From NCBI RefSeq assembly GCF_017115165.1, contig NZ_JABXKF010000130.1, forward strand, positions 62,001 to 126,000: a DNA stretch of 64,000 bases, given 5' to 3'. Below are positions 16,389 to 25,992 of this stretch, piece after piece (positions within the stretch are counted from its first letter, which is position 1; each line of letters begins with the position of its first letter). Under the pieces are notes generated by a model. The model did not search any database. It was given only the letters and a program-made list of their open reading frames with translations, and was not told the DNA's origin. Source of the stretch: Nostoc sp. LPT. GTDB taxonomy: Bacteria > Cyanobacteriota > Cyanobacteriia > Cyanobacteriales > Nostocaceae. The position numbers and the translations under genes were made by a program.

Positions 16389-18238
16389 TGGATTACATTT
16401 TGACAGAAGGACGGAATTCTAGACTTTATCAGGCATTGGTGGAGTCAGGTTTAGCTAGTGAAGTTACAGCATCCGTTACCAGTTTGCGAGAATCTGGTTG
16501 GTATGAAGTGTTGGTAACGGCTGGTTCTAAACAAGATTTGAAAAAAATTGACTTAATGTTGAGTAGCGCGATCGCCAATGTAGCAGAAAAAGGCGTAACA
16601 TCTGAGGAAGTAGAACGAGCCAAAACTCAATTAACAGCAGATGTAATTTTGAGTAACCGTGATATCACCTCTCAAGCAATGCGATTGGGCACTGATGAAA
16701 CAACTGTTGGTGATTATCGCTACACAGACCGCTATTTGGCAGCTGTTCGTTTGGTAAAGCCAACGGATGTTGTTGCTGTGATTAGCAAATATCTGACAAA
16801 AGAAGCGCGGACAGTAGGTTTTTTTGAGCCAACCCAGAAGTTGATAACAGAAGTTGCTGACAAACCAGACTCAGCCCAAACTACAGAAAATTTCTCTCCT
16901 GGCGCACCCGTGCTTTTTTCTGAGGTGATAAAGTACTTACCGCCTGTGGATTTGGCTACAGATGCGATTCCCCAAGTCTTACCAGATGAATTTAAATTTC
17001 CCAACGGATTGCGGATATTATTGTTGCCCGATGGGAGTACTCCCACCGTTACCTTGAGCGGCTATATTCAAGCTGGGACGGAATTCGATCCAGAGAATAA
17101 AGCTGGATTAGCTGCTTTTGTAGCAGATAATTTGCTAAATGGCACTAAGAGCAAGGATGTTTTAACTATTGCTAAAGTCTTAGGAGAACGAGGGGCAAGT
17201 CTAGACTTTCAAACCTACCGCGAAGGTGTACATATCGAAGGTGATAGTTTAGCAGATGATTTGCCGATACTCCTGGAAATATTGGCAGATGTTGTTAAAA
17301 ATAGTACTTTTCCAACCAAAGAGTTGGAACTGCATCGCCAACAAACCATAACTGATTTGCAACAGGAATTAGATGAGCCATCAGAAGTAGCCAGAAGAGT
17401 ATTTGTTCAGTCAATTTATCCGAAAAAACACCCCTTACATACCTTTCCCACAGAGGAGAGTTTACAGCAGATTCAGCGCCAGGATCTGATTGATTTCAAA
17501 ACTAAACATTATCGTCCAGACACTACAGTGCTAGCGCTGGTGGGAGATTTTGATCTAGACAAAGTGCGATCGCTGATAAAAAATAAGTTTGGAGACTGGG
17601 AAGTTAGCGGAAAAGCACCCATATTAAAATATCCCCCGGTGGCAATGCCGGAGAAAATCGTCAGTGTTAACCCAGTTTTACCAGATAAAGCCCAAGCTGT
17701 AACTTATATGGGTTACACAGGCATTAACCGTTACGATCCTCGATTTCATGCAGCCTTAGTATTGAACCAGATATTGGGAGGCGATACCTTATCTAGTAGA
17801 CTAGGTGCAGAAGTGCGCGATCGCCAAGGTTTGAGCTATGGAATTTATAGCTCCTTCCAAGCCGGGAAGAATGTAGGGACATTTTTGATTGAGATGCAGA
17901 CTAGTCCTGAAGATAGCAGTAAAGCGATCGCTAGTACTCGCCAAATACTACAGCAAATCCATCAACAAGGTGTAACTGCACTGGAAGTAGACACAGCTAA
18001 ACGCACTGTCATCAGCAACTACAACGTTTCCTTGGCAAATCCAGAGGAATTAACAGATAGAATTCTGATGAATGAAGTGTACGGACTAGATAAAGTAGAA
18101 TTGCACTCTTTCACTGATAAAATCCAGAAAGTCACCCTTGCCCAAGTTAATCAAGCGGCTCGTGAGTTACTCCACCCAGATGGAATCGTAGTCGTTACTG
18201 CTGGGCCATCTGTGTTAGCAGAGAAAAGTATTAGGTAG
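16301..18238 (+). pseudogene. M16 peptidase, C-terminal part (out of frame with its N-terminus)
   Basis: 645 codons continuing the M16 peptidase: the rest of the first peptidase unit (GRLLQVVYPLPDANQPDVPALDVMDYILTEG) and the second, inactive M16 unit (PNGLRILLLPDGSTPTVTLSGYI through QILGGDTLSSRLGAEVRDRQGLSYGIYS, which includes the substrate-binding R-x5-Y motif of M16_C). There is no HxxEH here, so alone it cannot be catalytic. The apparent start, TTG 16301, is only where a start codon happens to fall; homology begins at 16292. In intact relatives both parts form one chain of about 930 aa. It could be expressed separately if translation restarts, but no ribosome site is apparent. Confidence 0.82.
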
Positions 18239-18341
18239 AGATAAGGCACTAGGCATGGATAATATAAAGAATAGGTAAAGTGGTTTTTCCCACAAGCCCT
18301 AATTATTCCTGCTCATCAACATTGCCTTTTAAGAATTAGTG

Positions 18342-18518
18342 ATGAAAATTTATAACTGTTTTTACGAAATTGTAATTAAATCCCTTAGTTTCACAATTCC
18401 TACTTGGGTACAAATATTACGGCGTAACTACGTGATATTAACGTTGCTCCTAGCTCTAAATTTCATCGCTGCTACTCCAGCAATAGCGGCGAATTTGTTT
18501 AGAGATTTGCTCAAGTAA
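18342..18518 (+). CDS. Small hydrophobic protein with signal-like segment, unrecognised
   Basis: 58-codon frame starting ATG 18342 and ending TAA 18518. It has a charged N-terminus, the pair RR before NYVILTLLLALNFIAATPAIA (a hydrophobic stretch followed by an Ala-x-Ala site) and a short tail ANLFRDLLK. This resembles a small secreted or membrane peptide. I do not recognise a family, and it may be a chance frame. It lies in the 650 bp between the M16 peptidase and map; the rest of that interval contains a degenerate CTCTGCGT...CTCTGCGTTT repeat (about 18588-18635) and no other gene. Confidence 0.35.
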   Translation: MKIYNCFYEIVIKSLSFTIPTWVQILRRNYVILTLLLALNFIAATPAIAANLFRDLLK

Positions 18519-18884
18519 CCACCTACAGAAATTACAGTTAGCTTGGGTAATTCAGCTATTGAGCTAAATACAACATTTCATTAAATTCTCTGCGTACCTT
18601 TGCGCTTACCTTCGTGACCCTCTGCGTTTAAATTTCAACCCTCATTTTAGACAAAACTGTACCAACTCCCATAGTGCGTTGTGAAAAATAACTTAGGGCA
18701 TTTTTGATTCAAACCCAACACATTAGGAGTATGTAAATATGTTATTCTATATACATTAGCGTCCAAAACAAAAGAATCCCTATCAAGGATTAAAATAACT
18801 TAAATTATAGATATTATTTCTCAATCAACCCAGAGAAAGCATTGATACTTCAGCGTCAGAGCCACCAGTAATTATTAATTTCCC

Positions 18885-19712
18885 ATGAACATTTTCAGTA
18901 ACTTACTTTCTCAAGCGACTCAACCTGCACCTGCGAAAAAACAGCGCCGAGGAATTGAAATTAAATCGCCGCGTGAAATTGAAATCATGCGACAATCATC
19001 GACAATTGTAGCAACTGTACTAAAAGAAATTTCCAAGCTAGTAAAGCCAGGAATGACAACAGCTGATTTAGATGCTTATGCAGAAAAACGCATCTGCGAA
19101 ATGGGTGCAACACCGAGTTTTAAAGGATATCACGGTTTTCCAGGTTCTATCTGTTCCAGCATTAACAATGAAGCAGTACATGGCATTCCTAGCCCCAAGA
19201 AAGTGATTCGCGTCGGGGATGTATTAAAAGTAGATACGGGTGCTTATTACCAAGGCTTTCATGGTGATTCTTGCATTTCAATTGCTGTGGGTGAAGTGAC
19301 GCAAGAAGCTGCTAAATTAATTCGCGTAGCAGAAGAAGCTTTATATAAAGGCATTGAGCAAGTTAAGGCTGGTGTCTACCTGCTCGATTTAGCTGGAGCA
19401 ATTGAAGATCATGTGAAATCTAATGGTTTTAGTATAGTCGAAGAATTCACTGGACACGGTGTCGGTCGTAACCTGCATGAAGAACCTTCAGTATTTAACT
19501 ATCGTACCCGCGAGATGCCAAATGTTAAACTTCGGGCGGGGATGACGCTGGCAATTGAGCCAATTTTAAATGCGGGTTCCAGACACACACGAACATTATC
19601 TGACCGTTGGACAGCAGTCACAATGGATAATTCTTTGTCGGCTCAATTTGAGCATACAGTTTTGGTAACGGAGACTGGTTATGAGATTTTAACCGACCGT
19701 TCAAAGGTGTAA
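18885..19712 (+). CDS. map: Type I methionine aminopeptidase
   Basis: 275 aa; removes the initiator methionine from nascent proteins. The N-terminal extension (about 25 aa, Gln/Ala/Lys-rich) precedes the pita-bread fold, starting [16 protein letters not shown]. Metal ligands are visible: two Asp in [18 protein letters not shown], His in [16 protein letters not shown], Glu in [12 protein letters not shown] and Glu in [10 protein letters not shown]. The catalytic His lies in [22 protein letters not shown]. The gene ends in a clear intrinsic terminator at 19737-19784 and appears monocistronic. Cyanobacteria often carry several map paralogues; the extension marks this as one specific form. Confidence 0.95.
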   Translation: MNIFSNLLSQATQPAPAKKQRRGIEIKSPREIEIMRQSSTIVATVLKEISKLVKPGMTTADLDAYAEKRICEMGATPSFKGYHGFPGSICSSINNEAVHGIPSPKKVIRVGDVLKVDTGAYYQGFHGDSCISIAVGEVTQEAAKLIRVAEEALYKGIEQVKAGVYLLDLAGAIEDHVKSNGFSIVEEFTGHGVGRNLHEEPSVFNYRTREMPNVKLRAGMTLAIEPILNAGSRHTRTLSDRWTAVTMDNSLSAQFEHTVLVTETGYEILTDRSKV

Positions 19713-19736
19713 TTAGTAGTTGTAATTATCTGTTGT

Positions 19737-19784
19737 TAAAGAGGTAAAGCGTCGAAACAGAGCGATTTACCTCTTTATTTTTTT
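19737..19784 (+). terminator. Rho-independent terminator of map
   Basis: TAAAGAGGTAAA (19737-19748), a 17-base loop region, TTTACCTCTTTA (19766-19777), then TTTTTTT. The 12-bp stem is perfect, with a T-tract directly after it on the plus strand, 25 bp beyond the map stop codon. Confidence 0.9.
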
Positions 19785-19835
19785 ACGAAAATCGAAAGGC
19801 TTGGATTCGTGACTTTGCCATTTATCTTGCGCTTC

Positions 19836-21173
19836 CTACCGAACTAATAGTGAATGAGGCGAATTTTGTACAAATAAATTAGCTTCTATTGCTAGGTTTT
19901 GGGTTGACTCTAAGTTTGCTAAGGTTTTCTTTTCAATTAACACTCTTTGACTTATAGATTTATAGTTAATTCGATAGTAAGCCAATTTCTTTTTTGCTCG
20001 CTCAGAAACTGATGTTTCATTAGGAATACTATCTAACAAGATTATTGCCTGATGCCATTTAGTTTCTGCTTCTTGCCAGACTTGTAGAGGATGCGGCGGA
20101 TTTTGAACCAGAGAAGCAGCCTCCATACCGAGTTTTTGAGCAGATTTAAAGTTGGCGATCGCACTCTCTTCTTGAGTTAAACTTAGGCTCATCTGCTGCA
20201 ATTGTGAACTTTGCTCTTTAATTTTCCAATCACCAAAACCTAAGATTAATAAACTTGAGACTATGACCAAAGCCGAACGTACTATTTTTTGTGTCGAAAA
20301 TGGTACTATTTCTACATGCTGGCTAATAATTGGTTCTTTACTACTTTCCTGTTCAATCTTTTTTAGGGCTTGTTCTGCCTGTTTCCTTAAAGTATCACCC
20401 TGAATAATTACAGCAGCAATTTGTTCTTGGAAATAATCACAATCATTGAGAATATCTGTCAATTCTTGAAATTTTCCTTCACTTGATATAATTAATTCGT
20501 GGTCATCATCTAACCACTCTAAAGTGAAGCCAGATTTACCATAAAAAACAGACACACCTAATAAAATATTTAATAAGCTACGACTATTTTTAATGGTAAT
20601 AAAAATATAATTTAACTTATGTTGTAATTGTAATAAATCATTTTGATAATTGCTAATTTTTTGAATTTGACACTCTAAAAGATTAGAGTTACCAAAATCT
20701 AAGTTAAGCTTTAAGCTTTCAGAAATTAACTGAAAATTGGCGGTTAGGCTGAGATGATTAATATCAGAATTTATTTGATTGGCTAATTGAATATCACTGA
20801 GAATATCAGCCGCTATTGCTTGCAAAAAATAACCCCATTCAATCCAAGAATCAATTTTGGATTGTAAATCAGTTAATGAAATTTTAGTTTCTGAGTTGCC
20901 AAATTTTTCTGCGAGGACTGGATCTACTAATCCAACACTAGGTATAAATAAAGTAGCTCCTGTGATTAATCGAGGAAGTGTAGCGATCGCCGAATTTTTG
21001 ACGTTCTCAAATCTCAATTCCTGAGCAATTAATTTTTTAATATTTCGGAGTTTTTCCTGAGCATTATTAATCGGGATAATTTGTTCGATGATTTCATTAG
21101 AATCGCCAATAGTCAGTTTTAGACTCTGAATTAATGTTGGCAATTCACTAACAAGTATTTCTAGGTTAGCCAT
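19836..21173 (-). CDS. Membrane-anchored protein with C-terminal repeat, truncated by a nonsense codon
   Basis: 445 aa, function unknown. The N-terminal two thirds are predicted helical, with a possible coiled coil (EQIAAVIIQGDTLRKQAEQALKKIEQESS, about 252-280). One membrane span follows (IVRSALVIVSSLLILGFGDW, about 298-317). The C-terminus holds a repeat of the type ANFKSAQKLGMEAASLVQNPPHPLQVWQEAETKW. A second copy (ANLESTQNLAIEANLFVQNSPHSLLVR) is cut by TAG at 19836-19838. After that stop the same frame still reads EAQDKWQS, aligning with QEAETKWHQ of the first repeat, so the stop replaces a glutamine codon and the protein has lost at least one repeat. Such repeats occur in cyanobacterial proteins of unknown role. 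Confidence 0.65.
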   Translation of the reverse strand: MANLEILVSELPTLIQSLKLTIGDSNEIIEQIIPINNAQEKLRNIKKLIAQELRFENVKNSAIATLPRLITGATLFIPSVGLVDPVLAEKFGNSETKISLTDLQSKIDSWIEWGYFLQAIAADILSDIQLANQINSDINHLSLTANFQLISESLKLNLDFGNSNLLECQIQKISNYQNDLLQLQHKLNYIFITIKNSRSLLNILLGVSVFYGKSGFTLEWLDDDHELIISSEGKFQELTDILNDCDYFQEQIAAVIIQGDTLRKQAEQALKKIEQESSKEPIISQHVEIVPFSTQKIVRSALVIVSSLLILGFGDWKIKEQSSQLQQMSLSLTQEESAIANFKSAQKLGMEAASLVQNPPHPLQVWQEAETKWHQAIILLDSIPNETSVSERAKKKLAYYRINYKSISQRVLIEKKTLANLESTQNLAIEANLFVQNSPHSLLVR

Positions 21174-21376
21174 AAATACCTCTTAGGGATTTGTCGAAAG
21201 TTTATACGAAACAATTAAAATGGCTTGAGTAAGAACCACGCCTATTGCATCTGAGCATCCTAAATGAGTCACAAATCTTAGGAGCTATAAAATGTATAGT
21301 TCCCGGAAATCCTGCTAAAGTAACAATTTCAGTTTAAAAATCCCAGAGAAAGACAAAATTACCCATTCACTAACCT

Positions 21377-22780
21377 ATGAATGAAGTTGATTTAGCATTT
21401 ACCCCAGCACTAGAGTTGGCGCAATTAATTCGTCGCCGGGAAATATCACCGCTAGAGTTGGTAGAAATATATTTAGAACGGATTGGGCAATTAAATCCTC
21501 AATTAGGAAGTTATTTTACGGTGACGGCAGAATTAGCGATCGCAGATGCCAAAGCCAAAACAGAATTATTGACAACTAGCTCAGAACTACCACCATTTTT
21601 TGGCGTGCCGATTTCCATTAAAGACCTCAACGCAGTAGCGGGTGTTACTTGTACTTATGGAAATCCGGCATTACTGAACAATATCCCTAACTATGATGAT
21701 GGCGTTGTAACACGGATTAAGCAAGCTGGATTTACTATTCTGGGAAAAACAGCCACTTCTGAATTAGGTTCATTCCCATACAGTGAACCTGCGGGTTTTC
21801 CCCCAGCCAGAAATCCGTGGAATTTAGAATACACGCCTGGCGGTTCCAGTGGTGGCGCAGCGGCCGCAGTAGCAGCGGGATTGTGTGCGATCGCTCAAGG
21901 TTCTGATGGCGGTGGTTCAATTCGGGGGCCTGCGGCTTGTTGTGGTTTGGTGGGAATTAAACCATCTAGGGGCAGGGTAAGTAAAGCACCCGTAGGCGAA
22001 CGCCTCGCTGGAATTGCCGTCAACGGGCCAATCGCCCGCACTGTTGCTGATGCTGCTGCCCTTTTGGATGCCATATCTGGGTACATGACAGGCGATCCTT
22101 ACTGGTTGCCCGATCCCGAACCATCATTTCTCGCTGCTACTAAGACAAAACTTGGTGCTTTGCGAATTGCCTTTGACACTAGCATTTCTCCTTTGGGAGA
22201 AGCTGACGCAAACTGTCAACAAGGTGTTCGCCAAACAGTCCAGTTATTAGAACAACTCGGCCACCACGTTGAACAGAAATCCCCAGATTTTAGCGGTTTA
22301 GTTGAACCATTTCAAATCGTTTGGCAAGCTGGGGTAGCTGCATCAGGACTTCCTGTTGAAGCTTTACAGCCATTGAATCGCTGGCTATTTGCACGTACAG
22401 GTTCTGTTGCCCAGTACCTGCAAGCAGTTTCCCAAATGCAGGTAGTGGCATGTCAGATTGTGGCGTTTTTCGATACCGTGGATGTGCTGGTATTGCCGGT
22501 TTATCTACATTCACCCATCCGCGTTGGGGAATGGGCTTCGCTGAGTCCAGAAGAAACATTCCAAAATATTATTGAGTGGGTTGCCCCTTGTCCGCCTGCG
22601 AATGCAACTGGACAACCTGCGATCGCAATTCCTGTGGGCTTTGACAGTAAGGGTTTACCCATAAGCGTGCAGCTAATTGGTAAACCTGCCGCTGAAGCCA
22701 CAATTATCAGCCTAGCAGCACAATTAGAAGCGGCTAACCCTTGGATTGATCGTCGTCCAGCTTGGGCAATATCGGGCTAA
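21377..22780 (+). CDS. Amidase-signature family hydrolase
   Basis: 467 aa member of the amidase signature family (GatA, indoleacetamide hydrolase, aryl acylamidase). The Ser-cisSer-Lys triad is complete: Lys about 82 in GVPISIKDLNAVAG, cis-Ser in GGSSGGAAAA (about 157-158) and nucleophile Ser about 181 in GSDGGGSIRGPAACCG. It is not GatA: there is no gat context and the C-terminus differs. The substrate is an unknown amide. The next gene, a Crp-family regulator, starts 2 bp after the stop codon, so the two form an operon and the regulator may control amidase expression. Confidence 0.9.
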   Translation: MNEVDLAFTPALELAQLIRRREISPLELVEIYLERIGQLNPQLGSYFTVTAELAIADAKAKTELLTTSSELPPFFGVPISIKDLNAVAGVTCTYGNPALLNNIPNYDDGVVTRIKQAGFTILGKTATSELGSFPYSEPAGFPPARNPWNLEYTPGGSSGGAAAAVAAGLCAIAQGSDGGGSIRGPAACCGLVGIKPSRGRVSKAPVGERLAGIAVNGPIARTVADAAALLDAISGYMTGDPYWLPDPEPSFLAATKTKLGALRIAFDTSISPLGEADANCQQGVRQTVQLLEQLGHHVEQKSPDFSGLVEPFQIVWQAGVAASGLPVEALQPLNRWLFARTGSVAQYLQAVSQMQVVACQIVAFFDTVDVLVLPVYLHSPIRVGEWASLSPEETFQNIIEWVAPCPPANATGQPAIAIPVGFDSKGLPISVQLIGKPAAEATIISLAAQLEAANPWIDRRPAWAISG

Positions 22781-22782
22781 TC

Positions 22783-23481
22783 ATGCAGGCATCTCTAGAA
22801 CAACTTTCGCAAATTATCGTGTTTGCGGGTTTAGAAACAGCAGAGAAGATCGGTTTGCAACCTGACACTCAGGTACAAGGCTATCGCAAAGGGGAGATTA
22901 TTCTTCATGAAGGCGATCGCTTACCAGCAAAACTCTACGCCGTTGTTAGTGGATCAATTCAAGTTACCAAAACAGCAACAACCGGAAAAGAAACAATTCT
23001 CCGCGTCTTAGCTGCTGGGGAAATTTTTGCGGCTCCGGCTTTGTTGGGAAATGGAATTTCTCCGGCAACTGTCACTGCTGAATCTGATTGTGAAATTCTC
23101 ACTGTAAAGCGAGATGCTTTATTAAAAGCTATTGGTCAAAATCCTGAAATTGCCTTACGAATGCTGATGGTTTTTAACAGTCGGATTCAGCAATTACATG
23201 AAACAGTCCACGGATTAGTTTCTGAAAGAGCTATTGTTCGCCTTGCCAGATTAATACAATATTTTGCTGCCGAATCTGGAACTGAATCTACTTGCCAAGG
23301 CGAATGTTTAAAAGTCAAATTATCTTATTATCGAATGGCTCGAACTAGTGGTATTACTTACGAAGAATGCGTGCGATTAATTAAAAGTCTCAAGTCGGTA
23401 ATTGCTTATCGCCGTGGTGGGACGATTATAATACTTGATGCTGATAAATTAGATGCGATCGCTTCGGGAGATATAGATTAA
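22783..23481 (+). CDS. Crp/Fnr-family transcriptional regulator
   Basis: About 232 aa. An N-terminal cyclic-nucleotide-binding-type beta barrel (GEIILHEGDRLPAKLYAVVSGSIQV, then ETILRVLAAGEIFAAPALLG), a long dimerisation helix (NPEIALRMLMVFNSRIQQLHETVHGL) and a C-terminal winged helix (YYRMARTSGITYEECVRLIKSL). The phosphate-binding cassette expected of a true cAMP receptor is not conserved, so the effector is unknown. The frame is open from TTG 22762, overlapping the amidase, but ATG 22783, 2 bp after the amidase stop, fits the family start. Co-transcription with the amidase is likely. Confidence 0.9.
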   Translation: MQASLEQLSQIIVFAGLETAEKIGLQPDTQVQGYRKGEIILHEGDRLPAKLYAVVSGSIQVTKTATTGKETILRVLAAGEIFAAPALLGNGISPATVTAESDCEILTVKRDALLKAIGQNPEIALRMLMVFNSRIQQLHETVHGLVSERAIVRLARLIQYFAAESGTESTCQGECLKVKLSYYRMARTSGITYEECVRLIKSLKSVIAYRRGGTIIILDADKLDAIASGDID

Positions 23482-23485
23482 TAGT

Positions 23486-23507
23486 GGCGCACAGCTAGTT
23501 GTGCGCC
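23486..23507. repeat. Palindrome between convergent genes
   Basis: GGCGCACA (23486-23493), GCTAGT loop, TGTGCGCC (23500-23507). The 8-bp stem is perfect but no T-tract follows. It sits between the stop codons of two converging genes and could act as a weak bidirectional terminator. It also resembles a dispersed cyanobacterial palindrome. Confidence 0.55.
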
Positions 23508-23529
23508 CTTACACGCGAGGGACAGCAAT

Positions 23530-24036
23530 TCAGACTGTCACAACTACTCTATCCTGTTCGCGTGCAGCAACAACTAAAACTAGACATAGAGCCGCGATCG
23601 CTTTTTGCCATTCCTGCCGAACTTGCATATCTTCAACGCCTTCAAATATCCCTACCAAGCGGGGAATAGAAGCTTCTAAAGCCAGACGAGGTACTGGACG
23701 GTGTAATTCAACTAAATGAGTTAAACTTTTTTGATTATGGAGGAAACCAATTACCCATGTTGTTGTGTGATTAGGACTATCAGGAACCTGCATGACTCCC
23801 AACTCATTTTTCAGCCAGTTATAAAAAGGTGGTAATTCTTTAGCTAAAACTCCTCCTGCTGTTGGCAAGGTTTTCTTAAGTAAATTGGTATCTAAGCTGT
23901 TTAATTCTTGTTGCAATTCAGCTAAAGTGAGAACTTCAGTTAAAGGTTGTGAAAGTATTTCTTTCAACTGAGTTTCAGATAAATTTAAATTTTGAGCAAA
24001 AGTTAAAAGTAGCGATCGCATTTTTTCAGACTCCAT
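23530..24036 (-). CDS. Conserved-looking hypothetical protein
   Basis: 168 aa, family not recognised. The N-terminal half is helical (LTFAQNLNLSETQLKEILSQPLTEVLTLAELQQELNSLD), with a motif TAGGVLAKELPPFYNWLKNELGVMQVPDSPN in the middle, and the C-terminus is a hydrophobic helix (EWQKAIAALCLVLVVAAREQDRVVV). The downstream Met (residue 6, MRSLLLTF) is an alternative start. It converges with the amidase-regulator operon and no partner gene is adjacent. Codon use and a HIP1 site are like the neighbours, so it appears native. Confidence 0.6.
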   Translation of the reverse strand: MESEKMRSLLLTFAQNLNLSETQLKEILSQPLTEVLTLAELQQELNSLDTNLLKKTLPTAGGVLAKELPPFYNWLKNELGVMQVPDSPNHTTTWVIGFLHNQKSLTHLVELHRPVPRLALEASIPRLVGIFEGVEDMQVRQEWQKAIAALCLVLVVAAREQDRVVVTV

Positions 24037-24196
24037 AAATAACTAATTATTCTCTACGACTTTCTCAGAGATGGTAAGCAAAAAAGTCAGGTTTTCTTCA
24101 GCTTTTAAAGCATCAGGTGTATTAACAAACATCAAAAAAAAACACCAGTTTATAGGATTTTGGGATTAGGAACCGTAAAGAAAGGCTGATAATCCT

Positions 24197-24331
24197 CTAG
24201 GCTGAAAGGTTTGCCCTTTGAAATAATTTATCTGTAGCTATTCGTCCACTAGAACGCAGATATTTTTTACCCGCTGCTGCTAATATTTTGTGTCCGGTAG
24301 CTGTTTGGAAATTGAGGATAGTGTTGGTCAT
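24197..24331 (-). pseudogene. 5' remnant of a SAM-dependent methyltransferase gene
   Basis: A 44-codon frame from ATG 24331 to TAG 24197 reads MTNTILNFQTATGHKILAAA, then GKKYLRSSGRIATDKLFQRAN. This resembles the N-terminus of a class of cyanobacterial methyltransferases (TATGHKILAAAGK-x-x-LRPGGR-x-AT-x-x-LFxWANF), which continue with the SAM-binding glycine motif. That motif is missing: homology ends at the stop. I interpret it as a truncated gene fragment. The identification is from memory of the family pattern. Confidence 0.5.
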
Positions 24332-24414
24332 GTCTGCGACCCTCTGAACTTGTCTTATCCTCAATTTCTCAAAAATTTATGATATTGTCTCTGAGGTAGC
24401 TCATAGAAGCAGTA

Positions 24415-24972
24415 TTAGTTTGCTTTCCACTCGTGGTCAAGGATAGCGTAAAGAAAGTTGTCGTACCATCTACCTTTGATTAACTCTTTTTCTTGCAGAT
24501 GACCTTCACGACGCATACCAATTTTTTCTAATACCTTTACAGAAGCAACATTCTCTGAAACACACCAAGACCAGATCCGATGCATTTCCAGTTCTTCAAA
24601 ACCAAACTTTAAAATGGCTTGTGCTGCTTCTGTTGCATAACCTTGTCCCCAATATTGAGTGTTTAGTTCATAGCCGATATTTGCTTCTCGCATTTCCAGG
24701 TCATTTACACGGATGCCACAATTGCCAATAAGCCGATTTTCTTCTTTAAGGATAATAGCTAACTGAAATTTTGTTCTTGGTTGCTCTTTTTGTTGATCGA
24801 TAAACATCTGGATAAACTCGCAAACATCCTTCTGTGTACGGCGTGTCCAGTAGTTGTAACGCAAGTACAAAGGATTTGATTGATAGGCAAAAACCGCTTG
24901 CCAGTCTGTCTCTACAAAATCACGCATTAGCAAGCGGTGTGTTTCTAATATCATGTCTTTTTTTATAGGCAA
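24415..24972 (-). CDS. GNAT-family N-acetyltransferase (RimJ/RimL type)
   Basis: 185 aa acetyl-CoA-dependent acetyltransferase. It begins with LETHRLLMRDFVETDWQAVFAY, the usual RimJ/RimL-like start. The core shows RLIGNCGIRVNDLEMREANIGYELNTQYWGQGYATEAAQAILKF, containing the acetyl-CoA pyrophosphate loop (GQGYAT), then the MHRIWSWCVSENVASVKVLEKIGMRREGHL motif. Substrate is unknown: ribosomal protein N-termini, antibiotics and small amines are all possible. A second Met at residue 6 (MILETHR) is the likelier start by family comparison. It appears monocistronic. Confidence 0.9.
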   Translation of the reverse strand: MPIKKDMILETHRLLMRDFVETDWQAVFAYQSNPLYLRYNYWTRRTQKDVCEFIQMFIDQQKEQPRTKFQLAIILKEENRLIGNCGIRVNDLEMREANIGYELNTQYWGQGYATEAAQAILKFGFEELEMHRIWSWCVSENVASVKVLEKIGMRREGHLQEKELIKGRWYDNFLYAILDHEWKAN

Positions 24973-25125
24973 CTTTTACCACATCTACGTTAGCCAGTGG
25001 AATAATTGGCGTTACTAAATTCAGGTATGAAAATGATTTTGCGTGATTTAAAAATTTTTATAAAAACGTTACATTGCAACGTCTTTACACCCAGATTTAT
25101 ACATTGAATTAGCAACGCCGAATGA

Positions 25126-25992
25126 TTAAGTTGCCCGATCAATTTTTTGCACTTCTTCGTCAGATAGTTTCACATTGATAGCTTTTGCTGAATCTTCAAT
25201 GCTCGAAACTTTGCTAGCACCAGGAATTGGCAAAATAGCAGGCGACTTGGAACGCAACCACGCTAGAACGATATTATACACCGATACGCCTTTTTCTTTA
25301 GCTAACTTAGCGATCACAGAAATATCTTGCAAGTCCTGATGGCGACGCCTACCACCAAAGGGACTCCAAGGTAAAAAGGTCAATCCTTGCTGTTCGCAAT
25401 ACTTCAATACGCCGTCATTTTCTGGCTGTCGTTGCCAAGGGCTGTATTGATTCTGCACCGAGACAATATCCACCACATCCCGCGCCCGCTTAATTTGTTC
25501 AACAGAAAAGTTAGAAACTCCCACAAACTGAATCAAACCAGCCTCTATTGCTTCTTTAACTGGTGTAAGGGATTCTTCAATGGTGTAATTAGTATCGGGA
25601 GAATGATATTGCCAAACATCGATGGGTTTAGCACCACCTAACGCCTCAAAACTGTCTCGAATTGTTTGGCGCAAATGTTCTGGGTTGCCGTTGCTTGTCC
25701 AGTTGCCATTGGGACGCATTAACCCGCCCTTAGTTGCTACAATCACTTGGCTAACATCGCTTTTATAACTACTAAGTGCTTTGTGAATTAGCCGCTCATT
25801 GTGGTGCTTATCTGACTCATCTTTGCAGTAAGAATCGGCTGTGTCAATAAATGTAATACCCAGATCCAAAGCCCGATGAATAACTTGGATTGATTGCGAT
25901 TCGGGAGGGCGATTAGAAATTGACATCGGCATACCACCCAAACCAATCGCACTCACAAAGATACCAGTTTTTCCTAGCTGTTTGGTTTCCAT
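25126..25992 (-). CDS. Aldo/keto reductase
   Basis: 288 aa NADPH-dependent TIM-barrel oxidoreductase. Start MKQLG-like (METKQLGKTGIFVSAIGLGGMPMS), catalytic Asp and Tyr in FIDTADSYC, Lys in VIVATKGGL, and His in DVWQYHSPD, giving the Asp-Tyr-Lys-His tetrad. The cofactor part is LPIPGASKVSSIEDSAKA near the C-terminus. The substrate is unknown; it resembles general aldehyde/ketone reductases. It stands alone on the minus strand; the 420 bp upstream carries three palindromes and no gene. Confidence 0.92.
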   Translation of the reverse strand: METKQLGKTGIFVSAIGLGGMPMSISNRPPESQSIQVIHRALDLGITFIDTADSYCKDESDKHHNERLIHKALSSYKSDVSQVIVATKGGLMRPNGNWTSNGNPEHLRQTIRDSFEALGGAKPIDVWQYHSPDTNYTIEESLTPVKEAIEAGLIQFVGVSNFSVEQIKRARDVVDIVSVQNQYSPWQRQPENDGVLKYCEQQGLTFLPWSPFGGRRRHQDLQDISVIAKLAKEKGVSVYNIVLAWLRSKSPAILPIPGASKVSSIEDSAKAINVKLSDEEVQKIDRAT

